A stretch of DNA of 46,483 nucleotides from an uncultured Bacteroidales bacterium (GTDB lineage Bacteria > Bacteroidota > Bacteroidia > Bacteroidales > P3), in the NCBI GenBank assembly GCA_905233475.1, contig CAJOEN010000018.1, positions 1-46,483 on the forward strand, read 5' to 3'. Numbering within the stretch: position 1 is the first letter of the stretch; each line of letters opens with the position of its first letter. The notes beneath the pieces were generated by a model. The model was not told where the DNA came from. It was given only the letters and a program-made list of their open reading frames with translations, and ran no database searches. Made by a program: the position numbers and the translations under genes. Positions 29,219 to 38,305 of the stretch are shown one piece after another.

Positions 29219-30670
29219 TTATTCGTCATTACCGCGAAATATAGCTATTAGCTCTTTGGGATTGGCCAGCCGCAAAACAAAAAGCACTGCCACAGATATT
29301 ACTCCAACGGCCAATACCACAATCCACCACTGCAATCCCAAAGCGTGTCCGGCCATATTCGACAATATAATAATGGCGTAAAAGCCAAGCATTTGCAACA
29401 AATATCTTACCGAAATTCGCAAATGGAAAATCTTTGCCGCCATAAATACCTGTGCCACAGCCGATACCATTTGCGTAGCAAGTGCTGCCATTGCCGAGCC
29501 GTTCGACATCATAGAAGGTATCACGATAAGGTTCACCACAAAATTGGTAAGCAAAGATGCAAATGCCACAATATTAAGCAGTTTTAGATTGCCGTTTGCC
29601 GTAAGCAAGGTACCGAAAACGTAAATTCCCGACATCGGTATCAAGCAGAATATCAATACTTTAAAAACGCCGGATATTTCATCGGTATTGTGGTCGTAAA
29701 AAAGTGCTATAATGCCGTCGCTGTTGAACGAAAGTGTTATGGCCACTGCCGACGAAAGGCTGAAAACCAGCGTAAAAACCAACTTGGTTATCTGCGACAA
29801 GTCCTGCCCTTCCTTTATCATTTTGGCATACGTGGGTAGCAGAGGCACCGACACAAGGTAAACAAGCATTACCAAAGCGTCGAGCAGACGAAAAGCCCCC
29901 GCGTAAACACCTGACTGCGTGGCTCCTATTTCCGCAGGTAGCATACGCTCTAACATTACAGGGTCGAGACGGCTGTAAAACGACATCAGCAATGTTAGCA
30001 GGGCAAAAGGCAGACTCTTTTTTATTATCGTTATCGAAAGGGGTAAATTCCAATGCAGACCACGCAGTTTGGTCTTGTGGACAAGTATGATCAGGGCTGT
30101 GGCGGCAGTTATAGCGTATGCCAGAGCCTGAGCGTAGATGAAATGTTCTATGCGAAACGCCGATTTTTGGAAAACGCCCCAAAGCATTGCCCCACAGAAA
30201 ATTATCATTAGAATTTTGTCCATTACCGAAAACAGGCTGTCGGTTTTGAACAGAAACAAAGCCGAGAAATTCGACCTCAGGTAAAGTATCAGCGAGTTCA
30301 GGAACTGATTTATAGACACCCACAGCAACAGAAAAAACTGCCGTGAATTGTATCCTATAACGGCTCCAACCACAAAAGTAACTATCAGAAACAGAGCAAA
30401 AAGCAGAAGTTTTACGTTGAGTATCACCGGAAGGTGTTTCCGTAGCAACTGACTGTACTGGGCTATGTTGCGACTGTTGAAGTTGGTAACGCCCAAATCA
30501 AGCAGTATGTTGAACATATATGCAAAACTGAACACGGCGAAATACAAGCCATATTCGGCAGAACCCACGCGGTTTTGCACCTCCACATCGATACCCAGAA
30601 TCCAAAACGGCTTTATAAGCAGGTTCAGAATCAGGAAGAAGAAAATGCCCGACAGGAGTTTTTTGCGCAT
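29219..30670 (-). CDS. Polysaccharide biosynthesis flippase (Wzx/MATE-like)
   Basis: A 483-residue integral membrane protein with about 12-14 hydrophobic segments and the N-terminal signature of the polysaccharide/peptidoglycan lipid flippase superfamily (LLSGIFFFLILNLLIKPFW, VGSAEYGLYFAVFSFAYM). It probably moves a lipid-linked oligosaccharide across the inner membrane, but no glycosyltransferase genes are nearby to indicate which. It is last in a leftward run behind birA, frr and a small membrane protein. Confidence 0.83.
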   Translation of the reverse strand: MRKKLLSGIFFFLILNLLIKPFWILGIDVEVQNRVGSAEYGLYFAVFSFAYMFNILLDLGVTNFNSRNIAQYSQLLRKHLPVILNVKLLLFALFLIVTFVVGAVIGYNSRQFFLLLWVSINQFLNSLILYLRSNFSALFLFKTDSLFSVMDKILMIIFCGAMLWGVFQKSAFRIEHFIYAQALAYAITAATALIILVHKTKLRGLHWNLPLSITIIKKSLPFALLTLLMSFYSRLDPVMLERMLPAEIGATQSGVYAGAFRLLDALVMLVYLVSVPLLPTYAKMIKEGQDLSQITKLVFTLVFSLSSAVAITLSFNSDGIIALFYDHNTDEISGVFKVLIFCLIPMSGIYVFGTLLTANGNLKLLNIVAFASLLTNFVVNLIVIPSMMSNGSAMAALATQMVSAVAQVFMAAKIFHLRISVRYLLQMLGFYAIIILSNMAGHALGLQWWIVVLAVGVISVAVLFVLRLANPKELIAIFRGNDE

Positions 30671-30699
30671 ATTATCAGTTCTTATTCTTTTTCGATTGG

Positions 30700-31041
30700 T
30701 TATTTATTCTTGACAGACAGCTTTTTACGACGTCTTTCGCGCAACAGCCATATTATCCCGATAAAAAACATAAAATATGCGAAAGAGAATACGGGCAACT
30801 GTACAACACGATATATCACAAGTAATAAATTGCTGAATGTAAATTCATTATCCGGCTCGAGGCAGAACACCGCCACGCAAGCCGCGGCCACAAGTACCAC
30901 AAGACCAAGCAGTATCCAAAGCATATACCGAACTATGTGCCTTGTACCCACACCTTTGGCTTTCCAATATTTGAAAATGGATACTGTAAGGCAGGCCGCC
31001 AAAACGTATATTATTATTGTAAGTATTGGATATTGTTCCAT
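30700..31041 (-). CDS. Small membrane protein, unknown function
   Basis: 113 residues with three predicted membrane helices (about residues 7-25, 39-60 and 78-100) and a basic C-terminal tail (RERRRKKLSVKNK) that would face the cytoplasm. No family is recognised. It is placed 9 bp after birA and 29 bp before the flippase, in one transcription unit. Confidence 0.6.
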   Translation of the reverse strand: MEQYPILTIIIYVLAACLTVSIFKYWKAKGVGTRHIVRYMLWILLGLVVLVAAACVAVFCLEPDNEFTFSNLLLVIYRVVQLPVFSFAYFMFFIGIIWLLRERRRKKLSVKNK

Positions 31042-31050
31042 AAATATCTG

Positions 31051-31824
31051 TTATATAATAAATTGCACTTCCTTAATATCGCAAACAAGACTCTGTTTAT
31101 CGGCGGTTTGCAACTGTAGCCGTCCGAACTTGTCCACGCCGGTGATTGTTGCTTGAATTTCCGCATTGCGGTAACGGTAGTTTTTCCGCTCACCAAAATC
31201 AAGCATGTTTGCGAAATATTCTTTATTTATTTTTTGTAAATAGTTATTTTTCAAAATGTCATACCAAAGAACAACATTATGAAGTAGTTTTTGCAATATG
31301 TTAAAAAGTTCAAAATCGTCTCCGGTAAGGTTTTTCAGTGATGTTGGATTGGGCAAAGATGGATCGAAAGCGGTTTGGTTTACGTTAAGACCAATCCCGG
31401 CAACGGCAAGACGGTAGTTGTTTCCTGCAACTATGTTGTTTACAAGCATTCCGCATATTTTTTTTGTACCCACGTATATGTCGTTTGGCCACTTAATTTT
31501 GATGTCGTCGCGTTGGGGCATAATTTCGTGCAAGGTGTTCCAAACCGCCACCGAAAGTACTTTGTGCAACTCGAACTGCGACTGTACCGCAAGGAAATCT
31601 GGTCGTAGCACAATACTGAATGTCAGGTTTTTACCAGCTTCCGACGACCAGCTATTTCCGCTCTGCCCGATACCTGCCGTTTGCCGTTTCGCCCAAACAA
31701 CAGTACCTTCGGGCAATGCGTTCATTTCCTCGTTCTCGACAACAAACAAGTTGGTCGATTCCAACTCGTCGAATACAAGTATATCAAAACCAAACGGTTG
31801 CATATTTTCGGTGTCGGGTTTCAA
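31051..31824 (-). CDS. birA: BirA-like biotin--[acetyl-CoA carboxylase] ligase
   Basis: Attaches biotin to the carrier domain of acetyl-CoA carboxylase. The 257-residue protein is a single-domain ligase without the DNA-binding repressor domain. The biotin/AMP-binding segment reads RQTAGIGQSGNSWSS where the family normally has GRG followed by a second basic position, so the usual arginine after the first Gly is an isoleucine here. The core motif KIKWPNDIYV with the following TKKICGML is intact. The C-terminal small domain is present. It is downstream of frr with a terminator hairpin between. Confidence 0.88.
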   Translation of the reverse strand: MKPDTENMQPFGFDILVFDELESTNLFVVENEEMNALPEGTVVWAKRQTAGIGQSGNSWSSEAGKNLTFSIVLRPDFLAVQSQFELHKVLSVAVWNTLHEIMPQRDDIKIKWPNDIYVGTKKICGMLVNNIVAGNNYRLAVAGIGLNVNQTAFDPSLPNPTSLKNLTGDDFELFNILQKLLHNVVLWYDILKNNYLQKINKEYFANMLDFGERKNYRYRNAEIQATITGVDKFGRLQLQTADKQSLVCDIKEVQFII

Positions 31825-31865
31825 GATATGGTAGCTTTTTGGTTGTGATTGCCGTTATTCCCCAT

Positions 31866-31909
31866 AAAAACTGCGAATGAAGGCTTGCTTTTCTCAGCCC
31901 CCATTCGCA
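31866..31909 (-). terminator. Terminator after frr
   Basis: Read leftward: TGCGAATG (31909-31902) pairs with CATTCGCA (31879-31872), with an inner GGCT/AGCC stem, followed by five T (31870-31866). Confidence 0.65.
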
Positions 31910-31930
31910 ATTCTCAGCGATTGCAATGCG

Positions 31931-32494
31931 TCAAACCGCCATTATTTCCTTTTGTTTGTTGTCGAATATCTTATCGATGTCGGCTATAAATTTGTCGGTG
32001 ATGTCCTGAAGTTCTTTCTCAACTTGTTTAACTTCATCTTCGGGTACGCCCTTGTCTTTAAGTTTCTTAACCTTGTCCATAACATTGCGGCGCACGTTGC
32101 GGACATTAACTTTGCCAGTCTCGATTTCGTTTTTCGCCGATTTCACCAATTCCTTACGGCGTTCCTCGGTCAGCGGCGGAATTATGATACGTAGCATATC
32201 GGCCTCCTGTTGCGGATTGAATCCCAAATTGGCGGCTTGTATTGCTTTGCTGATGGGGCCAAGCATATTTTTCTCCCACGGTTGCACGGTAATGTTGCGC
32301 GGGTCGGGGGTTGTTATGTTTGCCACTTGGCTGATAAGTGTCGGTGTGCCGTAATAATCCACTTTAATACCGTCGAGCATAGCGGGATTGGCTTTGCCAG
32401 CACGTATTTTGGCAAGTTCTTTTTCGAGGTGATTTACAGCACCTTGCATGTTGTTCTTGGCTTCGTCCAAGCAATTTTTCGATAGGTCGTTCAT
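31931..32494 (-). CDS. frr: Frr, ribosome recycling factor
   Basis: Splits post-termination ribosomes with EF-G. The 187-residue product has the full two-domain form: long helices with KIRAGKANPAMLDGIKVDYYG, the hinge and beta domain (VANITTPDPRNITVQPWEKN), then PPLTEERRKELVKSAK and the final helix. It has its own promoter (32523-32530) and terminator. Confidence 0.97.
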   Translation of the reverse strand: MNDLSKNCLDEAKNNMQGAVNHLEKELAKIRAGKANPAMLDGIKVDYYGTPTLISQVANITTPDPRNITVQPWEKNMLGPISKAIQAANLGFNPQQEADMLRIIIPPLTEERRKELVKSAKNEIETGKVNVRNVRRNVMDKVKKLKDKGVPEDEVKQVEKELQDITDKFIADIDKIFDNKQKEIMAV

Positions 32495-32522
32495 GTTTTA
32501 TGATGTTTTTGATTTCGGTTTG

Positions 32523-32530
32523 CAAAGATA
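32523..32530 (-). promoter_or_regulatory. Promoter -7 box for frr
   Basis: The minus strand reads TATCTTTG, an exact TAnnTTTG match, 29 bp upstream of the frr ATG. Confidence 0.65.
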
Positions 32531-32577
32531 CGTTTTTTTTCGCAGATTATTGTGTTTTTTTGCAAAAGGTCTGGTGT

Positions 32578-33372
32578 TCAGCTCAAATTGCGTTCTCTTT
32601 TAATGATTTCGTATGCCTCGTTGATTTCTTTGAATTGCTTTTCGGCGTTGCGTTTTATCTCCTCGCCCATGGTTTCCACGCGGTCGGGGTGGTATTTCAT
32701 TGCCAGTCGGCGATAGGCTTTTTTCACGTCGTCGTCGGTGGCGTTTTTGTCGATACCCAAAACGGCGTAGGGGTCTTTGCCAGTGGAAGTGCTGCCGCTG
32801 TAGGAGTAGCTGCCGCTTCGTGTGCCGGCGTGGCGCGAGCGTATAGAATACACGTATGTGTCGCTAATGTGCAACAGACGTGCTATGCGATTCAGCATTT
32901 GATTTTCCTCCACGGAGCAGTGTCCGTCGGCGTAGGCTATTCCAAAAAGGTAGTCGAGTATGTTCACCCTCGTGCTGAAAGTTGTGTTCATACGTATCTG
33001 ATTGCAAACCGCAACTATGTCGATATTTTTTTGCAGAAGGTCGCGCAGCAGCGTGAGCAGTTCTTGGGCTTTTACTGTGCCAAAGGTGTCGGTAAGGTAC
33101 CTTTTAACGTAGTTAAGTTCCGATTTCAGCACTTTGCCATCGGCTTTCATAATGGCTGCTGTAAGCACCAAAAGCGACACAGATATGTCGTTTTGTGTGG
33201 AACGAAATTTATGTGGACCACTGCCGTTCGATGAGGAACTTTTAGTATCTTGGTTTGTGTTGGAAGAGTTATGCCCTTCGGCAAACGAGCCGATTGCAAT
33301 TCCAATCAATGCGCCGATGGGTCCACCCACGGCCCAGCCAAGCCCTCCTATTATCCATTTCCAAGCTCCCAT
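32578..33372 (-). CDS. DjlA-like protein: TerB domain plus C-terminal J domain
   Basis: A 264-residue co-chaperone-like protein. A Gly-rich hydrophobic N-terminus ([23 protein letters not shown]) may insert into the membrane. Residues about 50-160 form a TerB/DjlA-like helical domain ([20 protein letters not shown]). The C-terminal J domain ([20 protein letters not shown]) has the HPD motif in KYHPDRV, needed to stimulate DnaK ATPase. It follows the GH3 fusion gene by 6 bp. Confidence 0.88.
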   Translation of the reverse strand: MGAWKWIIGGLGWAVGGPIGALIGIAIGSFAEGHNSSNTNQDTKSSSSNGSGPHKFRSTQNDISVSLLVLTAAIMKADGKVLKSELNYVKRYLTDTFGTVKAQELLTLLRDLLQKNIDIVAVCNQIRMNTTFSTRVNILDYLFGIAYADGHCSVEENQMLNRIARLLHISDTYVYSIRSRHAGTRSGSYSYSGSTSTGKDPYAVLGIDKNATDDDVKKAYRRLAMKYHPDRVETMGEEIKRNAEKQFKEINEAYEIIKRERNLS

Positions 33373-33378
33373 AATTGA

Positions 33379-36333
33379 CTATTTTTTGTTTTTAATAGCT
33401 TCGTATATCTCTGTTTGTATATTGGTTCGGATATTCAGTTTTGCCAACTTGTTGGTGCTGACATCGGGGTAGGCACGGTTGGAGAGGAATATGTATATCA
33501 GGTCATATTCCGGATCCACCCAAACGAAAGTGCCAGTAAATCCCGAATGACCGAAACTTTTCTGCGAGGCCTCGGGGGCACAGTGGGACGATTTACCTTG
33601 TATCAACGGTTTATCAAAACCCAAGGCTCTTCGATTGTTCTGTTTCTCAAAATGACGGCTGTTGAAGGTTTTTACAATGCTTTCCGAAAGATAACGCTGT
33701 CCGGCATAAGTGCCATTGTTGAGCAGCATTTGGCAAAGTTTTGCTACGTCGGTTGCGTTGGAAAAAAGTCCGGCATGACCTGCCACACCACCCATCAGAG
33801 CGGCATTTTCGTCGTGTACCGTACCGTGTATCTGAGTCTTACGGAAACGGGTGTCGTTTTCGGTAGGAGCTATATTAGCCTTGTCGAAACCGCTGTACAG
33901 AGGGTTGAAAGCGGTTCTGCCCATGCCCAAAGGCTGGTAGAAATGCTGGAACATGAAAATGTCGAGCGACTGTCCGCTGACACGCTCCACCAAATCGGCC
34001 AGCAGTATGAAACCGAAATCGCTGTAAAGGTATTTTTTTTCGGGCAGAAGACTGCTGTTGGCTATCTTATGCAAAACTTCATCGCGATATTTCTTACACA
34101 CGTAAACATTGTCCACAAAGGGGGTGAACTCGCTAATGTCGGTGGGATTTGTTTCAAAGACATTTCTGTCGAGACCGCCGTTTATTACAACATCTTTCCA
34201 AAATGGCATAAAAGCCTGAAAACCTGCAATATGGCTCAAGGCTTCGAGTATGGTTATTTTGTCTTTGTCCGTATTTTTGAGATATGGTAGGTATCGCGAC
34301 AGTGGGTCGGTAAGTTTAATCTTCTTTGTATCAACGAGTTTCATCACAGCGATGGTGGTGGCCGTAACTTTGGTCAGCGACGCAAGGTCGTACATGGTGT
34401 TGTTGTCCACCTTTGGCGACGAGGAGTCGTATGTTAGAGTTCCGTAGGATTTGTTGAAAATTATGTTGCCGTCCTTGGCCACAAGAATCTGACAGCCCGG
34501 ATATGCCTTTTGCCTTATACCGTCGATGGCCAATGAATCCACTCTGCGGAAATGGACGTTGTTGTAAGGCGTTTGCGCCAACGGCAATTCGTCCATACGT
34601 ATCTTTTCGGTGTGGATTTGTGTACCCTCTTTGAAAATTTTCACCGTAACGGGCAGCCTGCCCTTCACCGGTATGGCTCCGAAAATGGCTTCGGCAGTAG
34701 CTTTCTGCATGACAGAGATGTTCTGATAGCCTATCATTACCGCGTCGGGCATCTGCTCAAGATTGAAGCGTCCGATACAGTAAGGCGAAGCTAAAATATT
34801 AACAATCACCTTATTGGAGTATTTGTTCACCGAATCTATTATGTAAGATATTTCCTTGGTAATGCCGTAGTTTTTGCCCGATGTGGGATTGCTGTATGCG
34901 TAAACGGTAACCAAGGCAATGTCGCATTTGCCAAGCGTATCGGCAAAAGATACGCCATTGCCAATAATACTGTCGTTGAAGAAGAAATGCTCACATATTG
35001 CGAAACGGTCTATCGTATTGGTAAAAGTTGTGGCCTTGGTCCCATAGGCACACCCGACATTTACCGACACAATACGCTTGCCCGTAATGTTTCTCACAGG
35101 AACGATGTTGTCGGTATTTCTTATAAGCGTAACGGCCTCACGTGCTATCTGCCGTGTTATATCCTCGCAATTCTGCCAATCGCTCTGGTCAGGCACCGAC
35201 AGTTTCTTTGATTTCCAACCCACAGCGCCACAGTTATATTTGGCTCTCAATATCTTACGACACTTCTTATCTATAATGCCCTGCAATTTGCTGTCGTTTT
35301 CAGCGGCTGTTTTTATACGCGCAATCGCTTTTTCGACATCATCAGGAAGCAAAAGTACGTCTATTCCAGCCAAAAGTGCATTCAGCTCGGCCTCGCCGTT
35401 TTTGTAGTTTTTGGTTACAGCCTTCATATCAAGTCCATCACTAAAAATCAATCCGTTATAATTCAGTTCATTACGCAGCAACATTTCTACAATAGCTTTT
35501 GAAAGCGAAGACGGGAGATTTTTCTGCTGTTCGTAGGCATCCACCTGAAGATGTGCTATCATAATACCTTTTACCCCTGATTTTATCATGGTTTTGTAGG
35601 GCATTAAATGACAGGAACTTATCTCTTTCTTCGACTGTTTTACCACAGGCAGGTCAAGGTGGCTGTCCACATCGGTGTTGCCGTGTCCGGGGAAATGTTT
35701 TGCTACGGCTATAATGCCGTTATTCTGAAGGCCGCGCACATATTGCAGGCTTTTGCTTGCCACAAGCTCCGGATTTTCGCCGAAAGAGCGCGCGCCAATA
35801 ACAGGATTCAAAGGGTTTGAGTTTACATCAACGCAAGGTGCGAAATTTACGTGTATGCCCATTTTTTTGCACTGCTGTGCTACGGCATCGGCCATACGGT
35901 AAATCAGAGTATCGTTGGTCATGGCGCCCATCATCATCTGACGCGGAAAGGAGTAGGCGTCGGTGAGGCGCATTCCCAAGCCCCACTCCGCATCTATGCA
36001 GATGAGCAGAGGCAGTTGCGAAAGCTGCTGATATTCTTTGGTTTGCGAAAGCTGCTCTTCACATTTCCCTGAAAAAAAACACAATCCACCAACCTTGTAT
36101 TTCACAATGCTTTCGCGAAACGCCTTTTTCGCTTTTTTTGTGGCCGTCTTCGTAGGCACACGGGCTATTATAAGTTGCCCAATTTTCTCTTCGAGTGTAA
36201 GTTTGGCTACGGTGGAGTTTACCCACTTGTCGCAATCCGACTGTCCGTCGCCATTTTGTGCCATCACTGGTGATATTCCCAAAAGCACGCCTATCGCAAG
36301 TGCCAAAGCAAACATTCTTTTTTTCATATTCAT
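33379..36333 (-). CDS. Secreted GH3 beta-N-acetylglucosaminidase-like enzyme fused to a serine beta-lactamase-family domain
   Basis: A 984-residue protein with a signal peptide (cleavage after VMAQ). Residues about 30-370 form a GH3 barrel with the NagZ-type catalytic loop KHFPGHGNTDVDSHLD and the nucleophile region FSDGLDMKAV. A GH3 C-terminal domain follows to about 580. Residues about 600-970 form a beta-lactamase/penicillin-binding-like domain with SLTK (S-x-x-K), Y-S-D in YLYSDFGFILL, and HSGFTGTF as the KTG equivalent. The pairing points to cell-wall muropeptide turnover; the actual substrate is inferred. Its ATG overlaps the coaE stop (ATGA), so translation is coupled to coaE. Confidence 0.9.
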   Translation of the reverse strand: MNMKKRMFALALAIGVLLGISPVMAQNGDGQSDCDKWVNSTVAKLTLEEKIGQLIIARVPTKTATKKAKKAFRESIVKYKVGGLCFFSGKCEEQLSQTKEYQQLSQLPLLICIDAEWGLGMRLTDAYSFPRQMMMGAMTNDTLIYRMADAVAQQCKKMGIHVNFAPCVDVNSNPLNPVIGARSFGENPELVASKSLQYVRGLQNNGIIAVAKHFPGHGNTDVDSHLDLPVVKQSKKEISSCHLMPYKTMIKSGVKGIMIAHLQVDAYEQQKNLPSSLSKAIVEMLLRNELNYNGLIFSDGLDMKAVTKNYKNGEAELNALLAGIDVLLLPDDVEKAIARIKTAAENDSKLQGIIDKKCRKILRAKYNCGAVGWKSKKLSVPDQSDWQNCEDITRQIAREAVTLIRNTDNIVPVRNITGKRIVSVNVGCAYGTKATTFTNTIDRFAICEHFFFNDSIIGNGVSFADTLGKCDIALVTVYAYSNPTSGKNYGITKEISYIIDSVNKYSNKVIVNILASPYCIGRFNLEQMPDAVMIGYQNISVMQKATAEAIFGAIPVKGRLPVTVKIFKEGTQIHTEKIRMDELPLAQTPYNNVHFRRVDSLAIDGIRQKAYPGCQILVAKDGNIIFNKSYGTLTYDSSSPKVDNNTMYDLASLTKVTATTIAVMKLVDTKKIKLTDPLSRYLPYLKNTDKDKITILEALSHIAGFQAFMPFWKDVVINGGLDRNVFETNPTDISEFTPFVDNVYVCKKYRDEVLHKIANSSLLPEKKYLYSDFGFILLADLVERVSGQSLDIFMFQHFYQPLGMGRTAFNPLYSGFDKANIAPTENDTRFRKTQIHGTVHDENAALMGGVAGHAGLFSNATDVAKLCQMLLNNGTYAGQRYLSESIVKTFNSRHFEKQNNRRALGFDKPLIQGKSSHCAPEASQKSFGHSGFTGTFVWVDPEYDLIYIFLSNRAYPDVSTNKLAKLNIRTNIQTEIYEAIKNKK

Positions 36334-36950
36334 ATAAGGTTTTTAAGTATTTTTGCATGAATTTTTTCTACCGACTGTTGCCTACGTTTGGGACCATATC
36401 GATTCCGCACCACATAATCAGAGTTGAGAGCTTTCCATTCATCAGAAATCTGATTATCAATACGTTGTCGAGCAAGCACAGCCGTAGTGGTGTCGCGTTT
36501 TATTATGCGGCGCATTCTTAGGTCGATGGGTGCACAAACGCATATTATCTTGTCGAAATATCTTTGCAGATTGCTTTCGAAAATTATTGCGCTTTCGAAA
36601 AGCACGTACGGAACATCGGCTCTTTTCTGCAACCACTTTTCGAAATCGCGCATTACGCGAGGGTGGACAAGGCTGTTGAGTTGCTCTAATTTCGCTTTGT
36701 CGCTGAAGACTATGGCGGCTATGGCTTTTTTGTCGGGAAGGCCACTGCTGTCGAAAACTCCGTCGTCAAAAATTGAGTGCAGCTGCATGCGGAAGTCCTC
36801 GTCATTATAGTAATCCGAAGCCACCCTGTCGGCACAAAAACAAGGGACGCCAAGACTTTCGAAGCACTGTGCTACGGTGGACTTGCCGCTACCTATGCCG
36901 CCGGTGATTCCAACCCTAAGCGGTTTATTTGATGACGACATACTGCACAT
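36330..36950 (-). CDS. coaE: CoaE, dephospho-CoA kinase
   Basis: Last step of coenzyme A synthesis. The 206-residue protein has the P-loop GITGGIGSGKST, the substrate-side segment CFCADRVASDYY, HPRVMRDFEKW and VLFESAIIFE. The start is ATG at 36950 or 36941; both overlap the end of ybbR. The stop overlaps the next gene by 4 bp. It forms part of the nusB-DUF1573-yajC-ybbR-coaE string. Confidence 0.95.
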   Translation of the reverse strand: MCSMSSSNKPLRVGITGGIGSGKSTVAQCFESLGVPCFCADRVASDYYNDEDFRMQLHSIFDDGVFDSSGLPDKKAIAAIVFSDKAKLEQLNSLVHPRVMRDFEKWLQKRADVPYVLFESAIIFESNLQRYFDKIICVCAPIDLRMRRIIKRDTTTAVLARQRIDNQISDEWKALNSDYVVRNRYGPKRRQQSVEKIHAKILKNLI

Positions 36951-37893
36951 ATTCGGGGCTTATTTTGGAAATGCGCACATTCTCAGGAAAACTCGACACT
37001 GTTATTGGCAAAGTGTCCTGACGGTGTAGGTTTTCGCAAAACACATTGGCTCGAAAGCTGTCGGCGGTAATAGTTTTGTAGTCCTTAATAGCTACCTTGC
37101 AGGTAATTTCGGCAGTTGGCGGATATACCTTGGCGTGAACCGAAGTATCGCGAAACACAAATTCTATAGGCACTGTATAATCAGCCTCGGTGTAACGCTC
37201 CACGGGGACGCGTATTCTAACCTTTTCGGCGTTGGCGTATGTATCGCTGTAGTGTTTCCACACGGGCTTCAGGGCTACGGTATAGGTGCTGTCGGCATCG
37301 ATATTGCTGATTTTTGTTTTCACCACCTCAACCTTTTGTATAGCCGCAAGCGAGGTAGTGTCGCCATAAATGGTTATAAATTCGGGACTTATGGCTATAT
37401 TGCCGTATATTCCATACTGCGGCGCAAACTCAAAATCGATGTCGGATATATCAACCTTAACTTTCTTGGAGTTGCGAGCATTGAGCCAAAACACTATGGA
37501 GTCTTCGGAAAAACGTATTTTTTGATTGTCGAAGAGGTTGAGTTGCGCAAGAATTTCCTTTTCGAGGTCGGCGGTGGCAATGCTGTTGCGATGCCTAAGG
37601 CGGTGCCCTTTGAGGTCGATAGTTATAGCTGGTGCCTTTTCCCACATCACCGTTTTCAGCAGTTCAAAACCTGTGCCATTTATTTCTATCGTAATGGTGG
37701 TGTCGGCTTGTATGGCATAACGGTTTTGGTCGTAGCCGGAGAAACGTAGCGTATGTGTATGGCGCATGGATTGAATCTCCGACAGCGACATAAGTACCCA
37801 CGCCACGCAGGTTATCAGCAAACAAACCAAAAACGCACGCAGGTTGTGGTTGCTGAAAAAGTCTATTATCGTCCGTTTGGTTTTGTGGGTCAT
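36925..37893 (-). CDS. YbbR-domain protein
   Basis: 322 residues from ATG at 37893. One N-terminal membrane helix (RAFLVCLLITCVAWVLMSL) is followed by extracytoplasmic YbbR-like beta repeats (for example PQYGIYGNIAISPEFITIYG, VPIEFVFRD). The molecular function is poorly known; family members elsewhere are linked to cyclic-di-AMP cyclase regulation, but no such cyclase is nearby. Upstream in-frame starts at 37908 and 37920 are disfavoured because they lie in or against a terminator-like hairpin. Confidence 0.83.
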   Translation of the reverse strand: MTHKTKRTIIDFFSNHNLRAFLVCLLITCVAWVLMSLSEIQSMRHTHTLRFSGYDQNRYAIQADTTITIEINGTGFELLKTVMWEKAPAITIDLKGHRLRHRNSIATADLEKEILAQLNLFDNQKIRFSEDSIVFWLNARNSKKVKVDISDIDFEFAPQYGIYGNIAISPEFITIYGDTTSLAAIQKVEVVKTKISNIDADSTYTVALKPVWKHYSDTYANAEKVRIRVPVERYTEADYTVPIEFVFRDTSVHAKVYPPTAEITCKVAIKDYKTITADSFRANVFCENLHRQDTLPITVSSFPENVRISKISPEYVQYVVIK

Positions 37894-37909
37894 CGGTAAT
37901 CCTTGCATG

Positions 37910-37940
37910 AAAAAGAACACACCCTGTACAGAGTGTGTTC
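37910..37940 (-). terminator. Terminator or attenuator between yajC and ybbR
   Basis: Read leftward, GAACACAC (37940-37933) pairs with GTGTGTTC (37922-37915), and an inner CTGTACAG palindrome extends the stem, followed by five T (37914-37910). It lies inside an otherwise continuous operon, so it may reduce rather than stop readthrough into ybbR-coaE. Confidence 0.65.
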
Positions 37941-37951
37941 CTAAGTGTCTT

Positions 37952-38272
37952 TTATTTTCTCGTTTCGTTGGCCTTGGGTTCTACGTAAGGCTGTATAAAA
38001 TTCTTTTCTACGGTGATGTACACTTGGTTGGCAATGTCAATGACTATTGTATTGTCGTTGATTTCGTGCACTTTACCGTGGATGCCGCCGCTGGTTACAA
38101 CACGGTCGCCTTTTTTAAGGTTTTCGCGGAATTCGCGTTCCTTTTTCTGGCGTTTCTGCTGCGGACGAATCAAAAACAGATAGAAGATGGCTATGAAAGC
38201 TATCATCACTACCCAAAATCCCTGACCCTGTGCCTGAGGTTGTGCTTGCAAAAAAATGCTTAAAATGTTCAT
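37952..38272 (-). CDS. yajC: YajC, preprotein translocase accessory subunit
   Basis: Small inner-membrane partner of SecDF. 106 residues: an N-terminal membrane helix (VVMIAFIAIFYLFLIRPQQKRQKK, the RPQQK motif being diagnostic) followed by the soluble domain LKKGDRVVTSGGIHGKV. It lies 33 bp after the DUF1573 gene. Confidence 0.95.
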   Translation of the reverse strand: MNILSIFLQAQPQAQGQGFWVVMIAFIAIFYLFLIRPQQKRQKKEREFRENLKKGDRVVTSGGIHGKVHEINDNTIVIDIANQVYITVEKNFIQPYVEPKANETRK

Positions 38273-38305
38273 GTTTTACAAATGTTTTTGTGTTTATACT
38301 GTTAT

